From contig OX442318.1 of the NCBI GenBank assembly GCA_949358305.1, forward strand, positions 1,784,501-1,848,500: DNA of 64,000 nucleotides, read 5' to 3'. The notes below the pieces were generated by a model, which worked only from the letters and a program-made list of their open reading frames with translations, did not search any database and had not been told where the DNA came from. This document shows, one piece after another, positions 23,801-35,516 of the stretch. The stretch's first letter is position 1. Every line of letters begins with the position of its first letter. The stretch comes from Strigamia acuminata (Eukaryota > Arthropoda > Chilopoda > Geophilomorpha > Linotaeniidae). The position numbers and the translations under genes were made by a program.

Positions 23801-24591
23801 TAGATAACCGTTTGCGTTTACATGACGTTAGTTTTCTGGTAAACATGACGTCATACGAGAATTACCCATACTGCCCTTTGATTATCTGGAACAACAAAAT
23901 GGCTGTTTATCCATTTCAGCCAAACAAATGAAATGGTGGTTAGGAAAGAGGTTTTGATCGAAACTTTGCAATGGTGCCTAATATGCAAATTCTGATCCCA
24001 AAAATGGTGGTTTTACCTGATGTCACATGGATTTCGGTACTAAATGTCGTTGGTACGTAGGCCTAACGTATTTTTACTACAACGATCCGACCATGTCTCG
24101 ATCCAAGTTTTTGAATTTTCGCATCCACGGGTGTTTACATGCAGTTTTCAATGCGCAAAACGCTCAAAATCTAGCTCGTACAACTGGAATTTAGTTTTCC
24201 AGATAAGTCTGTCTTTTCTAGAAAACTGATTTGTTTACATGATCAGTTTTCCAGAAAAGTAAAATTCGCATTTTCACTTATCCAGATTACTGGGTACATG
24301 TAAACACGGTAAATGTTGTGTTAATTATTCGCAACTGCACTTAACTCTACTCTTGTGATTATTTTTTGCAGTTGTTGCGAATAAATGATTTTCAAATTTC
24401 AAATTAAGCTATAGATCTTAGTTGGTCTAAATTGGTGTTTTTTGCTGCAATTAACAAAAATCATGCAATGTTACTTTTTACTTACATTTTCAAAACTTTT
24501 ATAAAATACCAGAAAAATGTGTGTGGAAAGTGAAATTATAGAATTATATAAGCGATTGAAAGGTTACAGGGTGGTTTTGTTTACTTTTGAA
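20832..24591. other. Flank between DEG/ENaC copies 2 and 1; no gene supported
   Basis: Identical to 7570-10276 up to 23538, then a diverged version of 10277-10635 that has gained the insertion at 23745-24309. Same splice-like fragments as in the left flank, with nothing joinable. Confidence 0.35.
23745..24309. mobile_element. MITE, about 565 bp, TA target
   Basis: Ends CCATGTTTACATGATCA and ..ACATGTAAACACGG, with TA either side. Sub-terminal repeats of TTTTCCAGATAAGT. Only in the flank of copy 1, not in the paralogous place near 10477. Confidence 0.6.
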
Positions 24592-24922
24592 TCAAATGAA
24601 ATATTCAATGAGAGAAAATATTGAAAGACCGGTTAAAATACCAAAAATTGACCCGATTTGACAGAGTAATTTGACAATGGAAATTACTTTCTGTTCTTCT
24701 ATTACTTCTCGGATATTGCTGTCCATAGTGAATCTCAGAAGCCTGCCTTCTTCGTCTTTAATTATTGAAGGAATGAATATAGTTTCTTCACAACGTGCTG
24801 TGCAGGAACACTCCTTTTGGGGATTTGTTTTGAATTGACTCTCAAAATATTGTCTGGTAGTTTTCTTAGCTGTTGTGTGATCTTGGCAATAAGGCAACGA
24901 ACTGTTTTCCATAAATGGCAAT
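24592..24922 (-). CDS. Last exon of DEG/ENaC copy 1
   Basis: 331 nt, same length and phase as 10636-10966. Cys motifs LPYC and CSCTARCEE and filter GILTGLS are present, with the stop directly after IEYFI. A short 60-nt intron with donor GTAGAAG separates two upstream exons (25883-25992 and 26053-26151). Confidence 0.75.
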
Positions 24923-27900
24923 CTGATAGTATATCATGATTATGGTGAGTGCATTTCTATTATTGAAAAACTTAGCAGTTTATAATATTTAAATGCGTTG
25001 AAATCATAGTCTTTGATGCTTTGGTCGTATAAAGTAATTCCAGCAATCTCGCTCATTCTATCAAATAGACCAAAAATTTTCACAAAATCCTATTTTTGGT
25101 CAGATTTCAATTTGTGCGCTTGGGTCCAGGTGTGTGGGAAAAGGTCGATTTGTTGGCTTAAAATGTCAATTTTTGGCTTAAAATGTCAATTTTTGGCTTA
25201 AAATGTCAATTTTTGGCTTAAAATGTCAATTTTTGGCTTAAAATGTCAATTTTTGGCTTAAAATGTCAATTTTTGGCTTAAAATGTCAATTTTTGGCTTA
25301 AAATGTCAATTTTTGGCTTAAAATGTCAATTTTTGGCTTAAAATGTCAATTTTTGGCTTAAAATGTCAATTTTTGGCTTAAAATCGTCGATTTTTGGCTA
25401 CAATCGTCGATTTTTGGCTACAATTGTCGATTTTTGGCTACAATCGTCGATTTGTAGATAGTTACTTGTGCTAAAAGTATGCTAAACGAATGCTAAACAT
25501 AGGACAAAGACAAACGTGCGCTACAGGATTAAGTAAATGGAAAAAAAAACTTTCATTTTTTTCTTTTTATATTTAAAAATTAGTTATTGTGGGTCCAGTG
25601 ATTCTTAGTTGTTTTTTTTTGTTTAAATTTCTGAAAATTTTATTACGCAATAGTAATAATAGTAAATATTTCTACAAACTTGTGCAAACGGTTACTAACA
25701 GTATTGTGAAGTATTAATTTTAATATTAATACTAATGTAAATGCACTTAATCCGAAAAGTAGCCAGCCGGATGTACTTTTTGGATTTGAAATCTGTTCAC
25801 TACTTTCGGAGGAGAGAGAAGTCGGACAGACAGACAGATTCCTGATGATTAATATATAGATATTGAATTAATAGAAACTCACTTGCATCGGAATGACTGC
25901 TGGTCAAGCTTCATTTTAAAACATTTCTGTTCACATTCGGTTGCACGTTCATTTGTTTGACAGGGACTTTTGGGAGTGTTTATGCGAATAAGCTGAAAAT
26001 AACTAATTTAGCAAATGGCACTGATATATTTTATCGTGTGCAAAACTTCTACCGTTAGACGCGACAGATCGATTTTAAAGCCTTTCTTCTGTGCATATAA
26101 AAGTAAAATGTGTTTGGGGTGAAAAAGTTGATTTTGCGGCAAAAAGAAGACCTGCAATAAGTACAAAGAAATAATTATAAACATCTGAATGAAATGTGAA
26201 TTCACAAGACATCTCACTGGGTCATATTCTTTGCATTTTTGAGGAAGCCTTAGAGAGTATCTAATAAAACGGTTCTTCTTTGGAAAAAATGACTCTTCAA
26301 CTGTAAAAATTTATCATTGAAAGAATGTATTTGATTTTTGGTAATTATTTCTACCTTTCTTAATCACGGTGCACATTCCAAATGGTGTTGACAAGTATGA
26401 TATGTTTACAATTTTGGGATCTGCATTTTCATACTGGAAAAGAAATCATTTGTAAAAGTAATTTCCAAGCCCAGATTACCAAATTGTGTTTTGCATTCAC
26501 GTCTTTTTTATGATTTTGATCAAGCAATTTTGTTTGCCTTTAGGTTGATCACACATGCTGATTACAGGCACCTTGGAAATGAACAGTGTACCATGCACGA
26601 GTACAGTATGCAATTATTGCTAAGAAATCGTTCAGTGTAAAATTTCGATTGCAGCCAATCAGATGAAATGACTGACTGCATTCTGCCATGCAAAAATTTA
26701 GTGACATTAATTTTCAGTGATTCGCATAGTGCTCTCCACTCTCCTTCCAAACACATGGTCACAGATTAGTGGAATACACAGATGCGACACGTCCTCGGTT
26801 AGCGTCATTTTAGCTACGCTCATTTAAGCAAAAAAGTCCCATTTTAGCAAACATGTCATTTTAGCGACACAAAAACCAAGGTTTTAGCGACGCTACACGA
26901 TAAAAAAGTGGTTTTCATCAAAAAACCAGTAAGGTTAGGTTCGTTAACCCTTCTTAGGAATTAAACCTAGGTTTTTGTGTCGCTAAAATGACATGTTTGC
27001 TAAAATGGGACTTTTTCGCTAAAATGAGCCTCGCTAAAATGATGGAGATCCCACGTCCTTTGTTCTCCGCGTGATCGGCGAAAAACAGCGTGCCAAGCGG
27101 GCATTTATTTCCCTACAGGAAGACGTTCACTGCGCGTGTATATCGGCGGACGGAGGTAGCTTTGTTGTGGCAAACAGATCCAAACTCCGTTCAAATGTTA
27201 AAATGTTAAAAATGTTAATTTCCATAATTGAAAATGGTTTATACTTTTAGTTCTGCAATTATAACTATTGTTTCGATAAAAAAAAAAGTTTTCTATATTT
27301 GCAAAGAGTTTTTTTTTTTTAAAAATTCGTGATTCTTCATTGGCCGTGATAATTATGGTTTTCGGCGGCATCTAAACACGTACTGTCGGCCAATCAAGAA
27401 TCATAATTTTTTTTAAAAAAAACTCTTTGCAAATAAAAAAAACATTTTTTTTTTATCGAAACAATAGTTATAATTGCAGAACTAAAAGTATAAACCATTT
27501 TCAATTATGGAAATTAACATTTTTAACAGTTTTAACATTTGGACGGAGTTTGGATCTGTTGGCCGCAACAAAGCTACCTCCGTCCGCCGATATACACGCG
27601 CAGTGAACGTCTTCCTGTAGGGAAATAAATGCCCGCTTGGCCCGCTGTTTTTTGCCGATCACGCGGAGAACAAAGGATTTTGCAGAAGTGTCGCATCTGT
27701 GTATTCCTCTAATCTGTGCACATGGTAAGATACAGGGTTGAATGGGGATATTAAGGATTTTAAAATTTCAATTGCTTACTTTGGTCGGATTCTTTAAGAA
27801 TCCGCCTACCATATCCTCTATGTACTGTCCATTAAACTCTCTAGAGTCCTTCCATAATTTCAGTGAATCGTTTACGCATGGAGATTTAGGGTGGAGTAAG

Positions 27901-30900
27901 TCAAAGAGTTGATACTTAGAGCAATCTGTACCAAGTTTTTTTGCTAACTCCGCTTTATAGAAATTTATTTGACGAGTATCTAAACAATAGACAATAAGTG
28001 GAAACTGGATATTGTCATCTCTGACGAGACTAACAGTTTTGACAAGTCGAAAATCCAAATATGTAGCAATTTGATTGTAAACATTGTAAAACGACATGAT
28101 GATCAGTATTAGGAAAACTGAGTTTTTCAGTTTCTGATGCACGGACGATTTATTTCGCATTTTCAGCTTTTTTTCAAGAATTCTTTGAATTTTGTGTTTC
28201 CATGTGGAATGCACTTTTGTCATTTTTCTGAACTTCATGAAGGGCATTTTGCATCCGTGAGCAAATATTTGGACGAGTGTCAAGCAAGACATTCCGAAAT
28301 AGAGTCCAACGTTTCCACCAATGTCGCACAGTAAAGAGATGATGTCATAGGAAACATGTTCTTGCAAGGTTCGGACATGATTATTGAGAACGATAACTTC
28401 CAGAGAAAACTGAGACTGAGGAATTTCCAATGTTTCATAGCTTATGCTTAGTTTTGTCACTTCGCATAAATCGGCACATTTGCAATGGTTTCGAAGTTTT
28501 GTTGTACGGATAAAATTTGACCACATTTTGTATTGCTGTTTTAGGTAAGTCGCATTGCATTCCGGTAGGTCTGTCGTTTCGTAAAATGGAGATCTAAAAA
28601 ATAAGTTGAGTTACTTTGTGTTGGTTGTGGACAAATTGAAAATTGACACATACACGAGGGTTCATAGGACAGTAGCTGTATTTGAAAAGAAAGTTTAAAA
28701 TTTAAGTTGGTAAGGTAGGTTCACACTTGTGTTCACACTAGGGGCGACGCAACGCAAGGAAAAAGTAATCAAACGCAACGCAGAGTCTGTTCACACTGTA
28801 CGGCACGTGTAAACAGAGCTGCAACAATTGACGCTGCGTCTGGCCAATCGGATGGTTTCAATTAAACCTGGAATTGGATCTAGTTCTAGAACTAGTTCCA
28901 GAATTTGAAAATGGCGGCCTGTTTGCATGTAGCAAAGTCTCACCAACCAAAAGTGAATCGACGAGAGTTGAAGTCGATCGTGATTGGTTGGACGCAAGAC
29001 CTTTCCTTGCGTTGCGTCGCTTACTTCAACTCGGAGTTGAAGCAGGAATTGGCGTCAACGTCAAGAATTTTTGGACGCAAGCAGCTTGCGTTGCGTCAGT
29101 TTTCTTGCATTGCGTCTATTGTGAACACAAGTGTGAACCTACCTTTACAGTTGCAGTTGTTTTACTGCGTAAATGGTGTGCGCATTTCCACATACCGAAA
29201 GCAGACTATCAGCCATCATTTTTAAGGTAGACCGAAACAACCTTCAGTCGAGCATCATGACCGGTACAGCAGTTTAAAACAGCTGTAGCCATAAACCCAA
29301 TGTGTTTACAATGCTGTTATTTTATGACTGGCGGATTTATGATGCTTTATAATCGGCAAATGTGGCATTTTTCTTAAAAAATAATCCAGATCGGCCGAAA
29401 CTGGTCAAAATGACCTGTCAAAATAACGTTAACATTACGTGCACTAAACGTGCACCAACCGTACACCAAACGTGCACCAACCGTACACCAAACGTGCACC
29501 AAACGTGCACCAAACGTGCACAAAACCGGTTCTATACGTGCACAAAACATGCACCATTTTGACCGGTTATTTTGACCTGTTTCGGCCTTTCTAGGTAGAT
29601 CGAAATTCCGGTCGTTCTAGTGTTAAAAATACTGACCACCAGCAGTCTGAAAGACTTTTCGAATGCAGCTATTGAAACCTGTGTTGTCAACTTCAATTTC
29701 AATGTTCACATAGATTAAGGGACCACCCGAAAAATGCTACCTCGACCACTTATTAATTGCCAAAAGAGGAGAGCTTGCCATCTTATTTTTGGGTTCTAAA
29801 CGTCTATGATTCTTTTCTACCAGGAACGTTTTCTGAACTGCTCTTTAGTTGGTGCCAGTTGCCAGTTGAAATGTGTAGTTATTTTCTACACAGGCAACTT
29901 TTTTGTTATTTTCTTCATTCATTCATTGTGTCATACTACAATTTCACACTTTTGCTATTTGGGAACGGAATTATTTACTCTTGCAGTTCACGCTGAACGG
30001 GTTCCCAAATTTCAAAATATAAGTTTTCTAACTAAATATTTTCATTTTTCACTTAAGGGATAATAAAAATCCGGGAACTGGTCATAAAATGTACCACAAA
30101 TTGTAAATCTTGCTCAGAGTAATTTTATGGAATGACGTGTACAGTACCTGCATTTAATTCTTTTCAGAAGACAAGGATGCAAGCAGCCAATGTAATTGTC
30201 GTCGCATGGATTTCGTTTTGTGTTGATGAAGTTATACTGAAACAAATTTAGATTGTGAATGTTACTCAAATTAAAATATCTGAAGGAGAATCTACACATG
30301 ATAAGATTAGTTGTATTTAATTTTACGGCCATTAGTGTTTATATAACATAGTGTGGATTAACAACCATTTTCAAATTTCTTTTTCATGTCAGTTTTACAA
30401 TGTAAATTTGACGGCTAGTGCAGTTTGACATTATACAGGTTGAGCCAGAGAGACCTGATGATTTTGAAAATGTAATTACTCTGTAACTGATTAAAACTTT
30501 TATTGTTGAGCTGTTGCTTCCTCCAAAAATCACTAATCTAGTCAAAATGGTGACTGATAAATAATCACATAAATTCGTCAGATTTCTCTGGCCCGTTGAG
30601 TTTTGTTATTATACCGGTAGTTGGACATTGGACATAGTGAGCTGAAGTCAGGGCATGCAGGCAGACCGACCAAACTGATGTGGCTTCAAAACAAGTTTTC
30701 TCTAAAATTCATCTCACTTCAATTTATGGGAGACAGATGATTGGAAAAAGTCAACAAGAGTGAAGCACATAGTGTAAAAAAGGAAGGATTTTCTTTTGGG
30801 TATGTGGATTGGCAACCATTTTCAATTTTTGGTTTCATGTCATTTGTACGATGCAAATTTGACGGCTAGTGCAGTTTCACATTATACAGGGTGAGCCAGA

Positions 30901-32331
30901 GAGATCTGATAATTTTGAAAATGTAATTACTCTGTAACTGATTAAAATTTTTAATGTTGAGGTATTGCTTCCCCCAACAATCACTTCACTACTCTAGTCA
31001 AAATGGTAACTGAAAAATAAGCATATAAAATTCTTCAGATTTCTCTGGCCCATTGGGTTTTGTTATTTCATTGAAGGTATATTATTGTGTATTCAATTGA
31101 TAGATTATTCTTACCTTTTGCACATTCGCCATAGCAATGGTATTTAGATATTGGTTTGAACGGCTGTCACGTGGCCTATAAATTTTTATTTGAGCATCAA
31201 CATCACCTTCATACGTAAGATGCGCTACTGGCGACGGATGTATTAATAGCTTTAAATTTAGAGAAGAAATAGAACCCTTTTAATCGGATTTAAAAATTAC
31301 AATTATTTACAGTTGCCATCACAACTTTCCCATGTAAGAAATTGTTATTACAATACTAAACTAATGAATAATGACCATTTTCTCTCGTGAAGTAAAATAA
31401 ATTTAAATTTGTATAAAACTATAAAGTTTATAAAAGCAATTCTGTTAATCTGCAAAATAGTTTGATGTTATTATCAATATATGAAGTGATAAGCAAAAAT
31501 ATTTTTATAATTTTGTCAAAAAAAAACAACACTTACTTTAGTACGAAAACAATATTCAGGAAATTTTAGTTTGATGACCATCTTATAATTAACATTTCCA
31601 AATTGAAGTTGCAATGCTAAACAAAAAGGAATTTTACAATAATAAACATGGATGTGCATTTTTCTAGTTTTCTAACTTACGGCTTGAAACTTGACCAACT
31701 GGCCGTTCAAGATTAAGGAGGTTTTGAATTGTCAAGTTGCTGCGTGATTTTCTCTGCAAAGATATTTTCTTATTGCTTGTTAAAAAATAATAAAGAAATG
31801 AAAATTTACCATTGAAAAATATGCATCAGTTATGTAACTAGTTGTATGCAAATATTTTACCATCTCTTGAAGAGTGTACCAGTATTTATAGTCACGAACT
31901 TCCAGTAAGAGATCAGATCCAGCACACTCCTTTAAAATGTTTTTCTTAAGTTTGTTTTCGTTTTGGAAATGGAAATTTTGATATTCTTGTGTTGTTGGTG
32001 GGTAAATATAAACATTTGGAAAATCACCATGACTGGTTTCAATGAAGTACGCATCAACTGTTGTTGGTTCACTCATGTAATGCCAAATCCGTTCTCCCGT
32101 TTGAAAAACACACACTGTCAAATCCACAATGAGCAATGTAAATAATAGAATGGACATTTTCTTTTTCTTTTTTGAAATCTTCTTCATCGATTTGAAAAAT
32201 GCTGGCATCTCCGATTGCTCTGCCATCACATTGGCAACGAGTTGTTGCATTTTTCTTTGTCGACGTTGTTGGATTCGTTCAAATGGTCGAATCAGTTTGT
32301 GTTCACCCATTTGGTATATTTTTATCGCCAT
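24592..32331 (-). CDS. Two-domain (concatenated) DEG/ENaC sodium-channel-like gene, copy 1, complete, diverged
   Basis: Exons: 31810-32331, 31681-31753, 31537-31616, 31115-31249, 30148-30236, 27780-28593, 26355-26433, 26218-26300, 26053-26151, 25883-25992, 24592-24922. These sum to 2415 nt, about 804 residues. The intron plan equals copy 2, and all but two exons have identical length. The first is 9 nt shorter and the third 3 nt longer, both in-frame changes, which argues for selection on the reading frame. The protein differs at many positions in the ectodomain (for example the region after VYIYP and the exon at 31115-31249), while both TM2/GxS regions are well kept. Upstream the frame stays open from a Met at 32541, a longer possible N-terminus that copies 2 and 3 cannot have because a Tc1 element interrupts it. 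Introns hold several private insertions. Confidence 0.8.
25151..25454. repeat. 20-bp minisatellite in DEG/ENaC copy 1 intron
   Basis: About 11-12 head-to-tail units of TTTTGGCTTAAAATGTCAAT, then four variant units with CAATCGTCGATTTTTGGCTA. The matching place in copy 2 (11217-11262) has only two to three units. Confidence 0.9.
26760..27718. mobile_element. Fold-back DNA transposon, 959 bp, with 8-bp target duplication
   Basis: Near-perfect palindrome: arms of several hundred bp starting CACAGATTAG(T/A)GGAATACAC and meeting near 27360. Flanked by the direct repeat CACATGGT (26752-26759, 27719-27726). The left arm is interrupted by a second small element (26796-27051). In copy 2 the site is unoccupied near 13125. 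The 8-bp duplication suggests hAT- or P-like mobilisation. No ORF. Confidence 0.75.
26796..27051. mobile_element. Nested 256-bp palindromic element
   Basis: Sits inside the left arm of the 26760-27718 element, flanked by the 8-bp repeat CACGTCCT. Internally palindromic with many copies of ATTTTAGCGA / TCGCTAAAAT. Confidence 0.6.
27780..28593 (-). CDS. Fusion exon of DEG/ENaC copy 1
   Basis: Again exactly 814 nt with the same flanking splice signals as 13241-14054. Substitutions are spread through it, yet the frame is uninterrupted and the TM2 core (GGNVGLYFGMS), the linker (HGCKMPFMKFRK) and the second TM1 are kept. The linker is slightly altered in composition but stays strongly basic. The conserved length between diverged paralogues is the best internal evidence that the two-domain arrangement is functional. 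Confidence 0.8.
28713..29145. mobile_element. MITE, 433 bp, TA target
   Basis: Ends AGGTAGGTTCACACTTGTG and complement, with TA both sides. The interior repeats ACGCAACGCA in both orientations. Intron of copy 1 only; copy 2 has the joined flanks near 14175. Open frames inside it are not genes. Confidence 0.65.
29386..29595. repeat. Palindromic element with CGTGCACCAAA tandem repeats
   Basis: Inverted arms (GGCCGAAACTGGTCAAAATG at left) enclose 9-11 bp tandem units of the type CGTGCACCAAA, about 29440-29560. Copy 1 intron only. Probably a small MITE whose loop has become a minisatellite. Confidence 0.5.
30352..31070. repeat. Local duplication of an intron segment in DEG/ENaC copy 1
   Basis: A stretch of about 250 bp (30352-30605) recurs in diverged form at 30808-31070, with CAGTTT(G/C)ACATTATACAGG in both. 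Copies 2 and 3 have it once (about 2870-3055 plus 3464-3530). Confidence 0.65.
31810..32331 (-). CDS. First recognisable coding exon of DEG/ENaC copy 1
   Basis: 174 codons from the equivalent Met. The N-tail and TM1 match copy 2 almost exactly, while the last third, after VYIYP, differs by substitutions and a small in-frame deletion. The open frame continues upstream to a Met at 32541, which would add about 70 residues. Confidence 0.65.
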
Positions 32332-32345
32332 ATTTTCATAAAAAT

Positions 32346-33077
32346 AGACCTGTAAATTGAAATTCATAATAAATTGTTTTTTGTTGTCATTGCACAGTAC
32401 ACATGCAAGAGGAACACAGGGCAGGAAGTTATTTGAATCGTTCATCATAAATAACATTGTAATTTCAGTATATGTATATAGCTTATAATATATTCCAGCA
32501 AATGCTTGTTTTATCTTTTGAACAACTTTGGTTATGAACATGATTCATCAAGTATGCGTTTAAAAATAACTGCATTTTTGAATTATTCTCCTTGATTAAT
32601 TTTTCACAAATTTTTTGTTTGTGTCAAAGTAGTAATAGTGGAAATTAATCGACAGACGTTTACCATTTTAAAAACTGAATTGGTGTAAAGAAACGGATAT
32701 TCGGTAATTTGTGAAAACTGGCAATTCCGTTTCTTTAACAGAACAAACGGAAAATATTCAGTAAATTTACAGAACCAAAATACAGATTTTTACCGCTAAT
32801 TTTTAAGATAATTCACCTGCAAATTAAGTAAGTTACACCTTACCTTCAACCGTCGCTAAACTAATTATGGATCCACTGACTCTTGTATGTTCAATGGCCA
32901 GAATTGAATCCAAAGCATAATACGGATGTTAAATCGACGCTACCACATTTAATTGCGATTAGATTAAATTTGTGTTTTGGTTCTTACCAATGTCACAACA
33001 GCTAGACCAAGTGGTCGAACGAGCAGTAGAAATTACATTTACATTTACATTTACATTTACTTTACATTTACTTGTTG
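32346..33077. other. Upstream flank of DEG/ENaC copy 1; no gene supported
   Basis: Holds the upstream continuation of the open frame to 32541, then AT-rich sequence and a CATTTA simple repeat (33029-33070). Confidence 0.4.
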
Positions 33078-33990
33078 ATGAATCTGCCCAAACGGAGATG
33101 CTACATAGCAACCATTGCACACAAGGCCAACAGACCTCACATGTCCCTTGTACGGTACGGTCGGTTACTCTATCTGTTCTCATCATGCTTACTTGAACAC
33201 TCTTGTAGGTTGCAACTCGGTCTGAACCAGGTTACTGGGCATCACAGTGGTGAACAGGGAAAAGGTCCCTGGCGGTCTGTAACTCTACTACTAGAATTAT
33301 CCCTCACCAGGGCCATCTTTACCATTGGGCTAACAGGGCTGCAGCCCAGGGTCGCCGGACAGAGATGGGCGCTGGGCAGAGAGGAATGCCAGGCGGAGAA
33401 GGGCACCGAGCAGAGAATGGCGCTGGGCAGAGAATGGCGCTGGGCAGAAAGGGCTACAAGGCAGAGAGGAACGCCAGATGAAGAGGGGTGCCGGGCAGAG
33501 AAGTATGCCAGGTGCCTCCTACTAAGAGTCTTCATGAGTGTTCAAATATAAGCTGAACTTGTAGGCCCGTTCCTACACATTGTTGATAGTGTGTAAAACA
33601 CACCGGTGTCACAGGTCAGGGGGCGCCACCCCAATAGATGCATTTTTATGTTCGAAAATGCATTTGTAGGTCCAAAAATGCTTTTTTTTTATTCAAATTT
33701 ATTTTTGACAAAAATGCTTACCGGTACTTCTTTTGAAGGGGGGTGGGAGTGGGGCAGCAGCATGCCCAAAAAACACAAGTGCACTACAAGCATACCCTAG
33801 GAACGGGCCTGTAAAATTGTAAATGTATAAATGATTTTTTTTTAAATTACGACAAGGGACAAGGGGCACATGATTTTTTTAAGTCCAGGGCGCTGAAAAG
33901 TGTTAAGACGGCCCTGTCCCTTACTACATAATTCCGACCTCTTTCTCCCGTTTTAGGTTTGTCTATTCCGTCCGTAGGGTTAGGGTAGGA
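33078..33990. repeat. Dispersed segment, left copy (interrupted by a hAT-like element)
   Basis: 33078-33297 plus 33925-33990 match 35517-35760, sharing for example ACACAAGGCCAACAGACCTC and CCCTGGCGGTCT. The right copy is uninterrupted, so it shows the empty site for the hAT-like insertion. Another matching piece follows at 34720-34775 / 35760-35820. Confidence 0.65.
33308..33916. mobile_element. Non-autonomous hAT-like element, 609 bp, with GC-rich tandem repeats
   Basis: Ends CAGGGCCATCTTTAC and GTTAAGACGGCCCTG. Flanks TCCCTCAC / TCCCTTAC form an 8-bp duplication with one mismatch. Inside is an imperfect tandem array around ATGGCGCTGGGCAGAGA (about 33360-33510), whose open frames are artefacts of the repeat. 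Inverted GGCCCGTTCCTA ends near 33560 and 33810 may mark a nested element. Confidence 0.65.
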
Positions 33991-34011
33991 CTGTCTGCCA
34001 CGCTTGCTTAA

Positions 34012-34619
34012 CCCTCAGATGGGCAACAATGTACCAATTTTGGGACAACACTCTTCTTGAATAGAAAAACTTTTTTTTGGTTTAATATAATTTTCTGAAA
34101 ATTTCTGACTTTGTTCACACAACAATAGAGTTTGTCTAAAAAAAAATTTGGAGTGTTCTGTATGTTATTAATTTATTTATTCACTTTTTAAAATTCTGCC
34201 CCTTAGAAATCCCAGCTTAAATTTAAGTTGGCTTCTCCCAATCAAATAAAAGCGCTTCTACTAAGTGCTTCCAATTTTTACCAGCTGACGCCGTATGGCG
34301 CTAGTAGTCCAACACATGTGATTACGGTATGATTACGGTTCCATTTCTGGCTAAAATATACATTTAAAATTAAATTTTTTAGGACAAATTAAACTTTTTC
34401 ACTTAAAATTAAATTTTTTAGGATAAATTAAACATTTTCACTTAAAATTAATTTTCTTGGCTTAAAATTAATTTCAACAACAGTAGCGCCAAGTGCGACA
34501 ATTTTTCGCACTACCCTAACAGCGCTTCAGCTAACGGCTTTCCGGATTTAATTATTTTGTCCCAAATTTGGTGCATTATGGCACCAAAGTGTCGTCTTTG
34601 GAGATTGCCCATCTGAGGG
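34012..34619. mobile_element. piggyBac-like MITE, 608 bp
   Basis: Perfect inverted repeats CCCTCAGATGGGCAA, flanked on both sides by TTAA (34008-34011, 34620-34623), the piggyBac target. No transposase. Confidence 0.75.
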
Positions 34620-34665
34620 TTAAATGTTTAACTGATAATTTTTATCTTTTTCTTTCTGCACTTAC

Positions 34666-34760
34666 AGTTTCAAATTTGCTTGGTCTGTCACCGGTGCTAA
34701 TTGAATAAATGAACGAGTTTTGCTGACTTTTCTAGGAGCACGGTTGACATGTGAAAACAA
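34666..34760 (-). other. Candidate upstream exon of DEG/ENaC copy 1
   Basis: A 95-nt open segment between a GTGTTTTAG acceptor and an ACT/GTAAGT donor ends in phase 2, like 20514-20593. A damaged copy lies at 35763-35812 with its acceptor AG changed to AC. It could be 5' UTR. No protein family recognised. Confidence 0.3.
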
Positions 34761-35516
34761 CTAAAACACATTTTAATGAATGGTAGCGCTTGCCGAAGTA
34801 TTATTATACTATTATTTTTATAAGCAAACTTACCTAGTACAAGGTGTATGTGTTACCTGCTTCCACGAGCGGAGTTGAGTTGACGTCTGATGCAGTTTAT
34901 GTTTGAAATTTACATTTAGAACGATTCATTTATTATTCATTCTGTGATGTACGCCCACCAAAGATCAAATATTATTTTCAGTGTTTTGAAGTTTGCTCAC
35001 CAGGTGCATACAAAACCATTGAGATTGCATGATATTATCAACATTTGGGTGTTTGTTTCATGATACAGGGGGTCAAGCCTGTGGGTTTGTGGACCTCATG
35101 ATACAGGGGGTCAAGCCTGTGAGTTTGTGGACCTTACAATTAAGAGACCAAACCAATGACAAGGTGTTTAAATTGTGTGTCTGTGGATACTCCAAATCAA
35201 TATTTAGAATATAAGAATAAAATCTTTTGCATTTAGAATGTTTGCGACGATCGTTTATTCATGAATTTCATTGCTGGTGCATTTCATATTCAATTTTCTG
35301 ACTGATCTTGGCACATGAACAAGCGTCAACCATTTCTTTAAAAGGCAGATTTACTCAATTATCAAAATTTGATGTGACTGTCTGGTTGTATCAATCCGTG
35401 ATGTAACAATGTGTCACAGACCTGGAACCTCTTACTTGCGGACCCCCAAAGATCCACGGACCGTACTTTGGGGATGGGGAGCACTGATCTACTCGAGGGG
35501 TTTGCTTATAGCTCAT

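Noticed and set aside
25151-25454. CRISPR-like regular repeat
   Set aside because: Head-to-tail units without unique spacers, in an intron of an animal gene.
28874-29230. 118- and 106-codon overlapping ORFs
   Set aside because: Inside a 433-bp MITE with TA borders. Both frames open through ACGCAACGCA repeats.
33072-33551. 159-codon ORF rich in Gly, Arg and Glu
   Set aside because: Lies over a GC-rich tandem repeat in a hAT-like element. No start context or family.
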